Below, piece after piece: positions 1 through 7,657 of a stretch of DNA of 17,874 nucleotides. The stretch is taken from assembly GCA_002481295.1 (NCBI GenBank), contig DLDU01000055.1, positions 44,894-62,767 of the forward strand, written 5' to 3'. Position numbers and translations under genes: made by a program. A model generated the notes under the pieces. That model saw only the letters and a list, made by a program, of their open reading frames with translations, made no database searches and was not told the DNA's origin. This DNA comes from Prevotella sp. UBA7764. GTDB taxonomy: Bacteria > Bacteroidota > Bacteroidia > Bacteroidales > Bacteroidaceae. Positions within the stretch are counted from its first letter, which is position 1, and each line of letters starts with the position of its first letter.

Positions 1-323
1 TCTACGAATATCGTCGTGCCGTGGGCAGCCTCCTGCTTGCAGTATGCCGAGACGATCTCGGCCTGACGCTCGGAAGCGATGAAGCCCGTGGCGATGGCAT
101 CGAAGCTAAAGCCCAGCTCCTTCCAGACGGGGAAGACACCTTGGATATAGTCGGTGGTATCGAGAATATTGAACTTGCCATAGTCCAGCGTGTTGCTGAC
201 TAAAGCGGTAGGCAGGTTATAGGTGGGGAGCCCCATGTAAGAGAGGATGGGAAGCATGGCTGCCGTAGCCACCTTGCCGTAGCCTGCCATGTCGTTGATC
301 AGAAGTATCTGTTTCTTGTTCAT
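1..323 (-). CDS. Pyridoxal/pyridoxamine kinase, PfkB family (partial, 3' end beyond window)
   Basis: The ATG is at 321-323 and the frame stays open to the window edge, giving about 107 N-terminal residues. The product begins MNKKQILLINDMAGYGKVAT and later has SNTLDYGKF and GFIASERQAEIV. These align by eye with the N-terminus of PdxY/PdxK-type vitamin B6 kinases (compare the SNHTQYGKW and GYLGSAEQ segments of E. coli PdxY). The family uses ATP to phosphorylate pyridoxal, pyridoxamine or pyridoxine in the cytoplasmic B6 salvage pathway. The catalytic C-terminal GxGD motif lies outside the window, so activity cannot be judged. A Bacteroidetes-type promoter sits about 20 nt upstream of the start, so this is probably the first gene of its transcript. 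The family call is fairly secure. The exact B6 vitamer is not. Confidence 0.8.
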   Translation of the reverse strand, partial: MNKKQILLINDMAGYGKVATAAMLPILSYMGLPTYNLPTALVSNTLDYGKFNILDTTDYIQGVFPVWKELGFSFDAIATGFIASERQAEIVSAYCKQEAAHGTTIFV

Positions 324-342
324 ATCTTCGATGAAATACAGT

Positions 343-374
343 GCAAAGGTAGTAAAAACTATAAAGATAGGAAA
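343..374 (-). promoter_or_regulatory. Promoter of the pyridoxal kinase gene
   Basis: On the minus strand a -7 element TACCTTTGC (343-351) matches TAnnTTTGc exactly. A TTTC (371-374), one mismatch from the -33 TTTG, lies 19 nt upstream. The predicted transcript starts near 337, leaving a leader of only about 15 nt before the ATG at 323. Confidence 0.65.
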
Positions 375-523
375 GTAAAAGCCACGAAAAGTTCTGTGAT
401 TCCGATAAATGACAAGGCTTGTCGCTTGAAGGCGGAGAGGCGAGGATAGGAAAAGGAGTTGTGAGAATGTGAACGAACACAATGGACACGATGATTAAAA
501 TACACAAAAAGAGTGTAAAACGT

Positions 524-554
524 TTTGTGGTCTCAAAGATTAATCGTAATTTCG
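524..554 (+). promoter_or_regulatory. Promoter of manC
   Basis: TTTG (524-527), a 19-nt spacer and TAATTTCG (547-554) match the Bacteroidetes primary sigma consensus with one mismatch in the -7 box. Transcription would start near 560. This lies inside the open reading frame that could be extended back to 482, and so supports the internal start at 587. Confidence 0.55.
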
Positions 555-586
555 TACAAGAATTTAAATCCTATACCCTAAGAAAC

Positions 587-1678
587 ATGACGACAAGAAG
601 TGACAACGACTACTGTTTGATATTGGCGGGCGGTAAGGGACAGCGTTTATGGCCTTACAGCCGAGAGTCTTATCCCAAACAGTTCATTGACTTTTTTGGT
701 ACCGGACGCACACAGTTGCAGCAGACCTATGACCGCATGGCCAAGTTGGTGGCTCCCGGACATATCTTTGTCAGTACAAACATCGACTACGTCGACTTGG
801 TGCGCAAGCAGTTGCCAGAGGTGGCGCGCGACCATATCCTTGCAGAACCCGTGCAGCGCAATACGGCACCGAGCCTGGCTTGGGCTGCCTATCGCATCGC
901 ACGCAAGGATGCCAAGGCCAATATAGTCACGGTGCCTTCCGATCAGACTGTGATGGACGAGGCTGCTTTCGAGCGCAATGTCCACGACGGCTTTGCCTTT
1001 GTCTCGGCGCACGAGGGCTTTCTTGTCATGGGTGTCAAGCCGACACGCCCGGAACCAGGCTATGGCTATATCCAGTTGGGTGATCCCGTGGAGGATGGCT
1101 TCTACACCGTGAAGTCGTTTACCGAGAAGCCTGAGCGGCAGTTTGCCCAGGTGTTTATGGACAGCGGTGAGTTTTACTGGAATACGGGCGTGTTCTTCGT
1201 CAACGTGAAGACGGCGTGGGAGGAACTGACCAAGCAACTGCCCGTGGTGCTCCGACAGCTCGACAACATCAACTTCTATGCCTCTCCCGACCAGGAGGAG
1301 AGCTATATGCTCGAGCATTTCCCCTCTTATCCCAACCTGAGCATTGAATCGGCCACACTGGAGAAGGCTGAGCACGTGCACGTGATGCGCTGTAGCTTTG
1401 GCTGGGCCGACCTGGGCACATGGCATAGTATGTATGAGTCACAGCAGAAGACTGGCGACGACAATGTGGTGGTGGGCTCCGACGTGATGATTGAAAACAG
1501 TCGTAACAACATCATCAAGTTGCCGAAAGACCGCTTGGGCGTGATCAGCGGTCTCGATGGTTTCATCGTGGCTGAAAAGGACAATGTGCTGCTCATCTGC
1601 AAGAAAGAAGACTCTTCTGCCCTTATCCGCAAGTATGTCAATGAGGTGGCGCTGAAGAAGGGCGAGAGCTATGTGTAG
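587..1678 (+). CDS. manC: Mannose-1-phosphate guanylyltransferase
   Basis: The enzyme converts mannose-1-phosphate and GTP to GDP-mannose, the cytoplasmic donor for mannose and, through GDP-fucose, fucose in capsule, LPS and glycoprotein glycans. The 363-aa product has the nucleotidyltransferase signature LAGGKGQRLWP at residues 13-23 with Lys31 following, VPSDQ at 116-120, FTEKP at 178-182 and NTGVF at 199-203. It is the short form, lacking the C-terminal phosphomannose isomerase domain of ~480-aa bifunctional ManC/AlgA proteins. The frame opens at 482, but the first 35 residues are unlike the family and a promoter lies inside them. The ATG at 587, followed by MTTRSDNDYCLILAGG, fits family N-termini. 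The RhuM-like gene begins one base after the stop. No other glycan-synthesis gene is adjacent. Confidence 0.93.
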   Translation: MTTRSDNDYCLILAGGKGQRLWPYSRESYPKQFIDFFGTGRTQLQQTYDRMAKLVAPGHIFVSTNIDYVDLVRKQLPEVARDHILAEPVQRNTAPSLAWAAYRIARKDAKANIVTVPSDQTVMDEAAFERNVHDGFAFVSAHEGFLVMGVKPTRPEPGYGYIQLGDPVEDGFYTVKSFTEKPERQFAQVFMDSGEFYWNTGVFFVNVKTAWEELTKQLPVVLRQLDNINFYASPDQEESYMLEHFPSYPNLSIESATLEKAEHVHVMRCSFGWADLGTWHSMYESQQKTGDDNVVVGSDVMIENSRNNIIKLPKDRLGVISGLDGFIVAEKDNVLLICKKEDSSALIRKYVNEVALKKGESYV

Positions 1679-1679
1679 A

Positions 1680-2009
1680 ATGGAAAACGAGATACAGTTT
1701 TTGCTCTACAGTATGCCCGATGAGCAGGGTAAAGTGCAGGTCGTCGTTAAGGATGGCACGCTTTGGTGTAGCCAAAAGGCGATGGCACAGCTGTTCGGAG
1801 TGCAAGTCAATACGATCAATTACCATTTAAAGGAGATCTTCAAGAGTCAGGAACTCTCAGAAGATTCAGTTATTCAAAAAAATCGAATAACTGCTGCTGA
1901 TGGTAAAAACTATTTGACTTCGTTCTATTCTCTTGATGCAATCATCTCCGTTGGCTATCGCGTCAATTCCATCTTTGATAAGGAGATAAGGAAGTTGAAG
2001 GGGAAATAA
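1680..2009 (+). CDS. RhuM-family protein, shortened (probable remnant)
   Basis: The 109-aa product (MENEIQFLLYS...) carries the conserved N-terminal region of RhuM-family proteins: an LWCSQKAMAQLFGV helix-turn-helix-like segment, then NTINYHLKEIF and DGKNYLTSFYSLDAIISVGY. Family members are usually around 300 residues or more. Here the conserved YRVNSI is followed by only FDKEIRKLKGK and a stop, so nearly all of the usual C-terminal part is missing. RhuM was named in a Salmonella pathogenicity island and is common in mobile and accessory DNA. Its molecular function is not established. The start follows the manC stop by one base, so it is probably cotranscribed. A start at 1671 overlapping manC is possible. 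The segment around 1855-1960 is visibly AT-richer than manC, consistent with acquisition. It could be a real short DNA-binding protein or a decaying fragment. Confidence 0.7.
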   Translation: MENEIQFLLYSMPDEQGKVQVVVKDGTLWCSQKAMAQLFGVQVNTINYHLKEIFKSQELSEDSVIQKNRITAADGKNYLTSFYSLDAIISVGYRVNSIFDKEIRKLKGK

Positions 2010-2070
2010 AAGTATAATTTCATGAGCGGTTCCCATCACTCTTTATCAATGTCATAAGCATAGTTGCGAA

Positions 2071-2117
2071 AAACCTCCCCGACTTTTCCCAATGAGAAAA
2101 GTCGGGGAGTTTGTTTA
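2071..2117. terminator. Bidirectional intrinsic terminator between RhuM-like and HIT genes
   Basis: Arms 2075-2088 and 2096-2109 form a perfect 14-bp stem around a 7-nt loop (2089-2095). On the plus strand the stem is followed by TTTGTTT. On the minus strand it is followed by GTTTTT. It sits between convergent transcription units and can serve both. Confidence 0.9.
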
Positions 2118-2145
2118 CCATACGCTTGTGATGGCTTTCTTAGTT

Positions 2146-2200
2146 GAGCCTTCCCTCCTGCTGTGTGCAAGGGCGAGCTTTCCCCTCCCGCTGATAGGGC
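2146..2200. repeat. Imperfect tandem duplication, two ~28-nt copies
   Basis: Copy 1 at 2146-2174 and copy 2 at 2175-2200 abut. Both begin GAGCYTTCCC, continue TCCYGCTG and end AGGGC. Copy 2 also forms the left arm of a short hairpin, with 2184-2190 pairing to 2202-2208. That hairpin has no U-run on the minus strand, so I do not call it a terminator. Confidence 0.45.
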
Positions 2201-2215
2201 CCGGGAGGACTTTTA

Positions 2216-2614
2216 CTACTGTTTCTTAAACTCCGTGTAGATCTTGTCTGCGATAGCCGCCATCTCCTCGTTGGAGAACTTCACGTGCTTGTGGAAGTCC
2301 ACGTCGGCTTCGCTGTTGATAGGCATCAGATGGATGTGGGCGTGGTTGACCTCCAGACCGAGCACCACCTCAGCTACTTTCTTGCAAGGAAATGCAGCGC
2401 GGATGGCGCGTGCCACCTTCTTGGCAAAGACCTCAAAGTCTGCCAAGTCCTTGTCGTCCATGTCGAAGATATAGTCAATCTCCTTGCGTGGCACCACGAG
2501 GGTATGTCCCTTTACCACCGGATTGATGTCGAGAAAAGCATAGAACTTGTCATCCTCGGCGCACTTATAGCTGGGAATCTCCCCAGCAGCAATCTTACTG
2601 AACAATGTAGCCAT
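2216..2614 (-). CDS. HIT-family (histidine triad) nucleotide hydrolase/transferase
   Basis: The 132-aa product has the full-length single-domain HIT fold. The signature triad is H91-A-H93-I-H95 in NHAHIHLMP, with the upstream GHTLVVPR strand at 36-43 and the N-terminal LFSKIAAGEIPSYK typical of bacterial Hint/Fhit-like proteins. Such enzymes hydrolyse nucleoside phosphoramidates or dinucleoside polyphosphates through a nucleotidylated histidine. The natural substrate here cannot be read from sequence. The protein should be cytoplasmic. The gene lies 57 nt downstream of greA on the same strand with no promoter visible between them, so it is probably the second gene of a greA operon ending at the bidirectional hairpin near 2071-2117. 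Confidence 0.93.
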   Translation of the reverse strand: MATLFSKIAAGEIPSYKCAEDDKFYAFLDINPVVKGHTLVVPRKEIDYIFDMDDKDLADFEVFAKKVARAIRAAFPCKKVAEVVLGLEVNHAHIHLMPINSEADVDFHKHVKFSNEEMAAIADKIYTEFKKQ

Positions 2615-2671
2615 AGTCTTGTTCTCCTATCTGTTAATGGGTTAATGATGTTGTCTGCCTCCTTGTCGGAC

Positions 2672-3142
2672 TTATTCGCCGATGGAGATCTTGTCGATCT
2701 GCAGGCGGATGGTGCCGCGCGGAATCTTGATTTCAGCGATGTCGCCCACCTTTTTGTTGAGCAGGCCCTGAGCGATCGGCGTGTGGATAGAGATCTTGCC
2801 TTTCTTCAGATCGGCCTCGCTCTCGCTGACGATCGTGTAGGTCATCTTCTTCTTTGTGGCGAGATTGGTCATCTCCACCTTAGACATGATCTGCACCTCC
2901 TCAGTAGAGAGTCGGCTGGTGTCGACGATCTTAGCCTGAGCGATGGTGAGTTTGATGTTGTTGATCTTCGCTTCCAAGTGGGCCTGAGCCTCCTTGGCTG
3001 CGTCATATTCTGAGTTTTCGCTCAGGTCGCCCTTGTCAGCGGCCTCGGCGATGGCGGCCGATGCCTTGGGGCGCTCTACTGCTTCGAGTTCGTGAAGCTG
3101 GGCTACGAGTTTGTCGTAGCCTTCTTGAGACATGTAAGCCAT
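2672..3142 (-). CDS. greA: Transcription elongation factor GreA
   Basis: The 156-aa product is normal length for GreA. It inserts a coiled-coil finger into the RNA polymerase secondary channel and stimulates cleavage of backtracked transcripts. The N-terminal coiled coil covers roughly residues 1-75, and its tip carries GDLSENSEY (38-46) with the acidic pair D39 and E42 that positions the catalytic metal. The C-terminal FKBP-like domain ends with IPRGTIRLQIDKI. The ATG at 3140-3142 fits family N-termini (MAYMSQEGYDKL). The gene leads a greA-HIT pair. A promoter lies about 110 nt upstream, and a terminator-like hairpin sits between promoter and start, suggesting control of read-through in the leader. 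Confidence 0.97.
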   Translation of the reverse strand: MAYMSQEGYDKLVAQLHELEAVERPKASAAIAEAADKGDLSENSEYDAAKEAQAHLEAKINNIKLTIAQAKIVDTSRLSTEEVQIMSKVEMTNLATKKKMTYTIVSESEADLKKGKISIHTPIAQGLLNKKVGDIAEIKIPRGTIRLQIDKISIGE

Positions 3143-3178
3143 AATTGTTTCTGTTTAATTGTTTCGTTTCAAAAGGGC

Positions 3179-3219
3179 AAAAAAGAAAAGAATTCCAACA
3201 TCGTAGAATGTCGGAATTC
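3179..3219 (-). terminator. Attenuator-like hairpin with U-tract in the greA leader
   Basis: On the minus strand, arms 3208-3219 and 3190-3201 form a 12-bp stem around a 6-nt loop (3202-3207). It is followed at once by U4-C-U6 (3189-3179). The one non-Watson-Crick position (3197/3212) is a G-U pair only in minus-strand RNA and a mismatch in plus-strand RNA, which argues that the greA transcript is the selected strand. The hairpin starts about 27 nt after the predicted transcription start and ends about 37 nt before the greA ATG. Partial termination would release an RNA of roughly 65-70 nt. Confidence 0.7.
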
Positions 3220-3252
3220 CATCTCTCTGTTTGCTCGTTACCTATATGTTCT

Positions 3253-3285
3253 GCAAAGGTAGGCATTTATTTCCTAACGAGCAAC
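3253..3285 (-). promoter_or_regulatory. Promoter of the greA operon
   Basis: On the minus strand TACCTTTGC (3253-3261) is a perfect -7 box. GTTG (3282-3285) lies 20 nt upstream as a -33 element. The predicted start is near 3246, giving a leader of about 105 nt that contains the attenuator-like hairpin. Confidence 0.7.
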
Positions 3286-3320
3286 TTTTTTAATGTTTAT
3301 TTTGCTTTCTATCTAAAGCG

Positions 3321-3356
3321 ACGAAAAAAGCCACAGAGCATTGGACTCTGTGGCTT
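3321..3356 (-). terminator. Intrinsic terminator of the outer-membrane barrel gene
   Basis: Arms 3328-3338 and 3346-3356 form a perfect 11-bp stem around a 7-nt loop. On the minus strand it ends in a run of six T (3329-3324). It begins 22 nt after the stop of the upstream minus-strand gene, isolating that gene from greA. Confidence 0.9.
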
Positions 3357-3378
3357 GAAACTTATGCTTATGGAATGA

Positions 3379-3957
3379 TTAGAGGCTGAACTTGTAGCCC
3401 AGAGTGATCTGGAAGACAGAGTTGCGAGTGTCGTCAGCTCCTTTGACACTGTGCTTGTTGATCTTGGTCACACCCCAGTTGTAGCGGCCGTCGAGCACGA
3501 AGTTGTTGTACTCATAGCTCAGACCTACAGGGATAGAGAGATCAAAGGTGTTGACATCCTCAGCATCGTCCTTGTCAATCATGAAGCCGGGCTGTACACC
3601 CAATTTCACTGCGAGGCCAGGTACAACATATACGTTGGCCAGCACGGGGATGTTCAAGTAGCTGGGCTTCCAGGAATCGCCAGAAACGGTGTAGCCTGCT
3701 ACTTTCACGTCCTTTGTCTTGAAGCCCTGACGAGAGTACATCAGACCGGCGCTCAGAGAGAAGATGTCTGTTGCCTGATACTCGCCTTCCAGACCGCCTG
3801 CGAAGTCAACGCGTGCCTTGCCATAATCACCGTAGTTAGTGATGTTGGCAATGTTGATACCCACCTTCGGCTGCAGTGTGAAAGAACCAACTGCGTGCTG
3901 AGCAAAAGCGCCCACGGAAGACAGCATGACAGCTGCCATGAGAAGTAACTTTTTCAT
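3379..3957 (-). CDS. Outer-membrane beta-barrel protein (PF13568-like porin family)
   Basis: The 192-aa product starts with a clear signal peptide (MKKLLLMAAVMLSSVGAFAQ, cleavage near 20/21). Alternating hydrophobic strands follow: FTLQPKVGINIANI, FAGGLEGEYQ, FSLSAGLMYSRQGF, YLNIPVLANVYV, LAVKLGVQPGFMI, LSIPVGLSYEY and FQITLGYKFSL. The length and the closing aromatic-rich strand suit the small 8-stranded barrels abundant in Bacteroidetes outer membranes. These are often annotated porin-family or PorT-like and mostly lack a defined function. It is flanked by its own terminator downstream. I see no convincing promoter in the 109 nt separating it from the helicase stop. The best -7 candidate, TACTTTTTC at 4039-4047, lacks a -33 box. 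Location is well supported; the substrate is unknown. Confidence 0.88.
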   Translation of the reverse strand: MKKLLLMAAVMLSSVGAFAQHAVGSFTLQPKVGINIANITNYGDYGKARVDFAGGLEGEYQATDIFSLSAGLMYSRQGFKTKDVKVAGYTVSGDSWKPSYLNIPVLANVYVVPGLAVKLGVQPGFMIDKDDAEDVNTFDLSIPVGLSYEYNNFVLDGRYNWGVTKINKHSVKGADDTRNSVFQITLGYKFSL

Positions 3958-4066
3958 AATACCTAAAATTTAGTTTTGTCTTTTATTTGTTGTTATTATA
4001 CTTTTTCTATCTTTCTAAATCTAACGACGACGAAGTATTGAAAAAGTAACAGCACCGTGAGCGGAA

Positions 4067-7000
4067 TTAATCTATTTTCACATAATTACTTAAAAAGTCT
4101 GTAGGAATGTATTCGCTTTTTTCTTTGAAATATTCCATAAGTCGGTTGAAGAGCGGGGACTGCTGCAGCGTGTCGGGATGACCGGTAAGCAGCAGTTGGC
4201 GGCGGGCTCGTGTGAGGGCTACGTTGAGCTTTCTGTCCACGATACGGCCGTTTTCGTCGAAACTGTTGGCCGTGAGGAAGTCGAGCTGATAGCGTTGTTG
4301 GATCGTGAACGAATAGATGATGACGTCGCGTTGCGAGCCCTGGTAGCGCTCCACGGTGTCGATGCTGATGCGCTCCAACAGCGGATCATTGAGCTTCTCA
4401 AGCTCTTTGCGGATCATGGCGATCTGGTTGCGGTAGGGCACGATGACGCCGAGCGTGGTGTCGGCATCGAAGTTCTGACCATAGAAACGGCGGATGCGCT
4501 GCGACAACAGTGCCACAAGACACGCCTCATAGCTGTTGACTTTGTCAGAGATCTCAGGTTGCCGGCAGTCGGCAGAGGCAAAGAAAAGACAGCGGTGAGC
4601 TTTCAGCAGCTCGTCCATGCTGTCGAGAGTGGGCGAGGGATAGTTGAGCGATGTCTCTTGCTGATGCGGTAGTGGCACGGGAGAGATGTTTTCCTCGGCA
4701 TAGAAAGCCTTGCCGGGAAAGTCTGCAATCTCGGGGTGCATACGGCCCTGGTGGTGGAGCGTGCCGATGAAGTCGGTGCGTCCGGCGCGCAACTCCTGGC
4801 GGATGAGGCGCTCAAAGAGACTGTTTTTGCAGCTTGTCAGGCCGATGGCCTGCAGTTCCGGCTCGGTGATGGCCGCACTTCCTTCGTTTTGTTGTACCAC
4901 GGCAGGCAGTTGCTTATAGTCGCCGATAAGGATAAACTTGTCGATGTCGCAGCCACTCATGGCGGCTTTATCGCTTGAATGCTGTTTGCCCGCCATACTG
5001 TTCTCGCCTTGATGACTGGCGAGAAGTCCGATGAGATTGGGCTCCAAAATCTGAGAACTCTCGTCGACGATGGCCAGCGAGAAGTGTTTCAGGGCAAAGA
5101 GATAGGATCGTGACTGCATCATCGAGGTGGTGCCGACGACGACGTGCGCCGTGAGCAACTTCTCCTGCATGTCGCAGAGCTTAGGCTTGTCGCCGATTTG
5201 GTTTTGCAGCAGCCAAGGCTGATACTGAGGATCGCAGCTCAGCTCACTGCCAATCCTCAAGAACGAGATGCCAGCCTTGACGAGCATGCCGCAGATCTCA
5301 TCGACGGCGCGGTTGGTATAGGCCATCAGCAACAGGTCGGCCTGCTGTCCTGAGGGTGAGGGCGTGGCGAGGGCTTCCTCCACCATAAAGCGCAGTGCCA
5401 TGCTGGTCTTGCCTGTTCCCGGCGGTCCGACGAGGAGAAAGAAGTCGCGCGCCTGCTTGGCTCGCGTCAACATGGCGTCGAGGTCGGGGAGATAAGAGTG
5501 GGAAAGCGTCAAGCTCTTGTCGGCCTGAGGCGTACGCTGCCCTAGGAGCAGTGCCTTGCGGTCGGCGGTGGAGGTAATCAGCTCATAGAGTGCACCGATT
5601 GCCGCACTGCCTCCGGCGTCGCTGCTGCCGTGCTCGACACACCACACAAAAGGCTTCTCGGCCTTGCTGACGGGTTCGCCTTGCCGCAGCGTACGGCGAT
5701 AGGGCAGATGGTTGAAGATGTCGGCATTCTGCTGTCCGTCGGTCAGCAACACGGTGATGCGGTCGGTATGGATGTCCTCCAAACCGCCCTTGAAGAGTAA
5801 GGCCTTGCGCACGTCAGGCTCTTCGTCCTGTGGATAGGCATAGAGATAGACCATGTCGCCCCGCCGGAAGTTGGGCAGGAAGTCCTCACCCTGGTCGGGT
5901 ACGGCGAGCGTGATGCGGTCGTAGCCGTTATAGTCGTTGCTTTTCTCCTTGCTGACGATTTTCAGTCCTGTGTAGATATTGCCAGTTTCGCGTTTTTCAG
6001 CCAGTGGCATGTTCCATAGCGAAGCCGCGCAGTTGCCCGTGCCCTCGACGACGCCGACCTTCGATAGCAGGTTTTCCTTGATGACAAACTGCATCATGCG
6101 ACAAAAGTAAGCCTTCTCCAGTGGCGTGAGAAAAGCCAGAGGCTGCAGCTGTGCGTTGAGTTGTGGATAGAGATAATTGTTGTAGAAGAAGTCGCATCTG
6201 CCTGCCACGTTGAGGTTGTCGGCCGTCAGCAGCGGCAGGTAAGGGGCGAAGCCGTGCTCCGCGATTTGGAATTCCTGGGCCACAGCCTCATTGCGGAAGC
6301 GGATGGCCTCGTAGTAGAGTTTCATCAATCGCGTCACGCTGAGCAGTCCACCGGGTAGCGCGTATTTGGAGTAAAGCAGTCGGATGTCGGTGCGCGTGGC
6401 GTGGAAGTTGTAATAGAGTATGCCGTAGTAGAGCAGCAACTGCACGTAGTGTTTCTCCACGGCCTTGATGCCGTTGGTCGTATCTGGCCGTTCGATGAGC
6501 ATGTTGCGTCCCGACTTCTGTTCGACGAGCAGTTGCAGATCGGTGGTCATCAGGTCCACACGTCCCTGGATGCCGAGTTGCTCACAGACAAAGGAAGGTT
6601 CGAGAATCGCGTGATCCATGTTGAAGTGACGGCGCAGCTCCGCGACGGCCTGCTGCAAGTTCCGGATTTGCATGGCGGCATCGTCCTTGAAGCGGCGTGC
6701 GTCGAAGTCTGTGCAGGTGCTATACTCCAGTGCTTTCTCCCGAAAATTGTCGCGCAGCGTTTGAGAAGCGTTGAAGTTTGGATTGTTAATGATGTCGTCG
6801 AGCGCACTGCCGGCAAAGTTTCCGAGCAGGATCGGCTGGGTGTTGGCTTTGGGCCTCATGCGGCTGACGAGGTAGAGAAGTGGCGAGTGACCATACTCCA
6901 TGAAGCAGGATGCGATCGTGCTGATGTCGAGCAGGAAGTCCGGCTCTACGATGATGATGCGCGGATAGATGTCGTCTCCTTCCACCTGACAGTCCAGCAG

Positions 7001-7597
7001 ATTGAGATGCATGCCTTCTTTGAGGATAGAAGCCAGGTAGCCCATGTCGGCGTATTGGTTGTCCTCGCAGTAGTGAACCGTCATCGGTGACACGGCTCCA
7101 TCCTCATCAACGACAACGGAAATGGTGCTGTTGTCCCACGAGCGAACGAGACAACGCTTGTTGGGCGCGTTGACATGGAGGTGCTCCTGCTTGGGTTGCA
7201 GGTCGCGGGGCAGTCGGATGGAGAGCGACGGTGGTATGTCGGTATGGAGCACACGGCTGACGAAGACGGCAAGGGCACGTGCGTCGTGGAGCAAGTCTTC
7301 GGGCAACAGTGGCAGACTTTGGTTGGAGTGGCGGCGCATCTGCCTGACGGCATTCGCCTCGTCGGTGGGCATGTGGTGCTGTCGCAACAGCGTTTCGACT
7401 TGCGCATTGAGGTCACCGAAGCCGTAGCGTGTATCTTTCAACCCTTCGGCACAGACGAGTACGAGCGTCTCATGCATGAGTTTGTTGGCTGTGGCACTGC
7501 CCTGCTGGGCGAGCAACGCCTCGATGCGCTGGAAAAACTCACCGGCAAGCTGTGCGGCGGAAGTGGTGGTGTGGATAGTGTGTTCGGTAGAGAGCAT
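4067..7597 (-). CDS. Dna2-like protein: PD-(D/E)XK nuclease-like region plus superfamily 1 helicase
   Basis: The 1176-aa product has three regions. Residues 1-280 match nothing I recognise. Residues ~290-470 resemble a RecB/Cas4-type nuclease: GRVDLM (D348), LLVEQKSG (E359-x-K361) and HYVQLLLYYG (Q386). Residues ~700-1150 form a Upf1/Dna2-type helicase: Walker A GPPGTGK (724-730), AYTNRAVDEI (759-768), GTTS (822-825), Walker B VDESSQ (844-849), IGDYKQLP (891-898), QGRMHP (950-955), VERYQGSQRD (1082-1091) and LNVALTRAR (1124-1132). All key residues are present, so it should be an active ATPase. This suggests DNA end processing, replication-fork repair or RNA-DNA remodelling. The cysteines near the nuclease (C295, C468, C499, C523) do not form the clustered Fe-S ligand set of Dna2/AddB/Cas4. 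The gene lies 60 nt downstream of ogt with no promoter between, so it is probably cotranscribed. Confidence 0.85.
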   Translation of the reverse strand: MLSTEHTIHTTTSAAQLAGEFFQRIEALLAQQGSATANKLMHETLVLVCAEGLKDTRYGFGDLNAQVETLLRQHHMPTDEANAVRQMRRHSNQSLPLLPEDLLHDARALAVFVSRVLHTDIPPSLSIRLPRDLQPKQEHLHVNAPNKRCLVRSWDNSTISVVVDEDGAVSPMTVHYCEDNQYADMGYLASILKEGMHLNLLDCQVEGDDIYPRIIIVEPDFLLDISTIASCFMEYGHSPLLYLVSRMRPKANTQPILLGNFAGSALDDIINNPNFNASQTLRDNFREKALEYSTCTDFDARRFKDDAAMQIRNLQQAVAELRRHFNMDHAILEPSFVCEQLGIQGRVDLMTTDLQLLVEQKSGRNMLIERPDTTNGIKAVEKHYVQLLLYYGILYYNFHATRTDIRLLYSKYALPGGLLSVTRLMKLYYEAIRFRNEAVAQEFQIAEHGFAPYLPLLTADNLNVAGRCDFFYNNYLYPQLNAQLQPLAFLTPLEKAYFCRMMQFVIKENLLSKVGVVEGTGNCAASLWNMPLAEKRETGNIYTGLKIVSKEKSNDYNGYDRITLAVPDQGEDFLPNFRRGDMVYLYAYPQDEEPDVRKALLFKGGLEDIHTDRITVLLTDGQQNADIFNHLPYRRTLRQGEPVSKAEKPFVWCVEHGSSDAGGSAAIGALYELITSTADRKALLLGQRTPQADKSLTLSHSYLPDLDAMLTRAKQARDFFLLVGPPGTGKTSMALRFMVEEALATPSPSGQQADLLLMAYTNRAVDEICGMLVKAGISFLRIGSELSCDPQYQPWLLQNQIGDKPKLCDMQEKLLTAHVVVGTTSMMQSRSYLFALKHFSLAIVDESSQILEPNLIGLLASHQGENSMAGKQHSSDKAAMSGCDIDKFILIGDYKQLPAVVQQNEGSAAITEPELQAIGLTSCKNSLFERLIRQELRAGRTDFIGTLHHQGRMHPEIADFPGKAFYAEENISPVPLPHQQETSLNYPSPTLDSMDELLKAHRCLFFASADCRQPEISDKVNSYEACLVALLSQRIRRFYGQNFDADTTLGVIVPYRNQIAMIRKELEKLNDPLLERISIDTVERYQGSQRDVIIYSFTIQQRYQLDFLTANSFDENGRIVDRKLNVALTRARRQLLLTGHPDTLQQSPLFNRLMEYFKEKSEYIPTDFLSNYVKID

Positions 7598-7657
7598 AAG
7601 CGGATAGGATGATGGGGCTGCCTCGGTGTCAGGATCGTGGCAGTCCTCTCGTGGTTT

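Noticed and set aside
482..586. A 35-residue N-terminal extension of manC
   Set aside because: The residues are unlike family N-termini, and a TTTG-19-TAATTTCG promoter lies inside this stretch. The start at 587 fits homologues.
2184..2208. A hairpin as terminator of the greA-HIT operon
   Set aside because: On the minus strand it is followed by GGAAAGC with no U-run. The bidirectional hairpin at 2071-2117 is far stronger.
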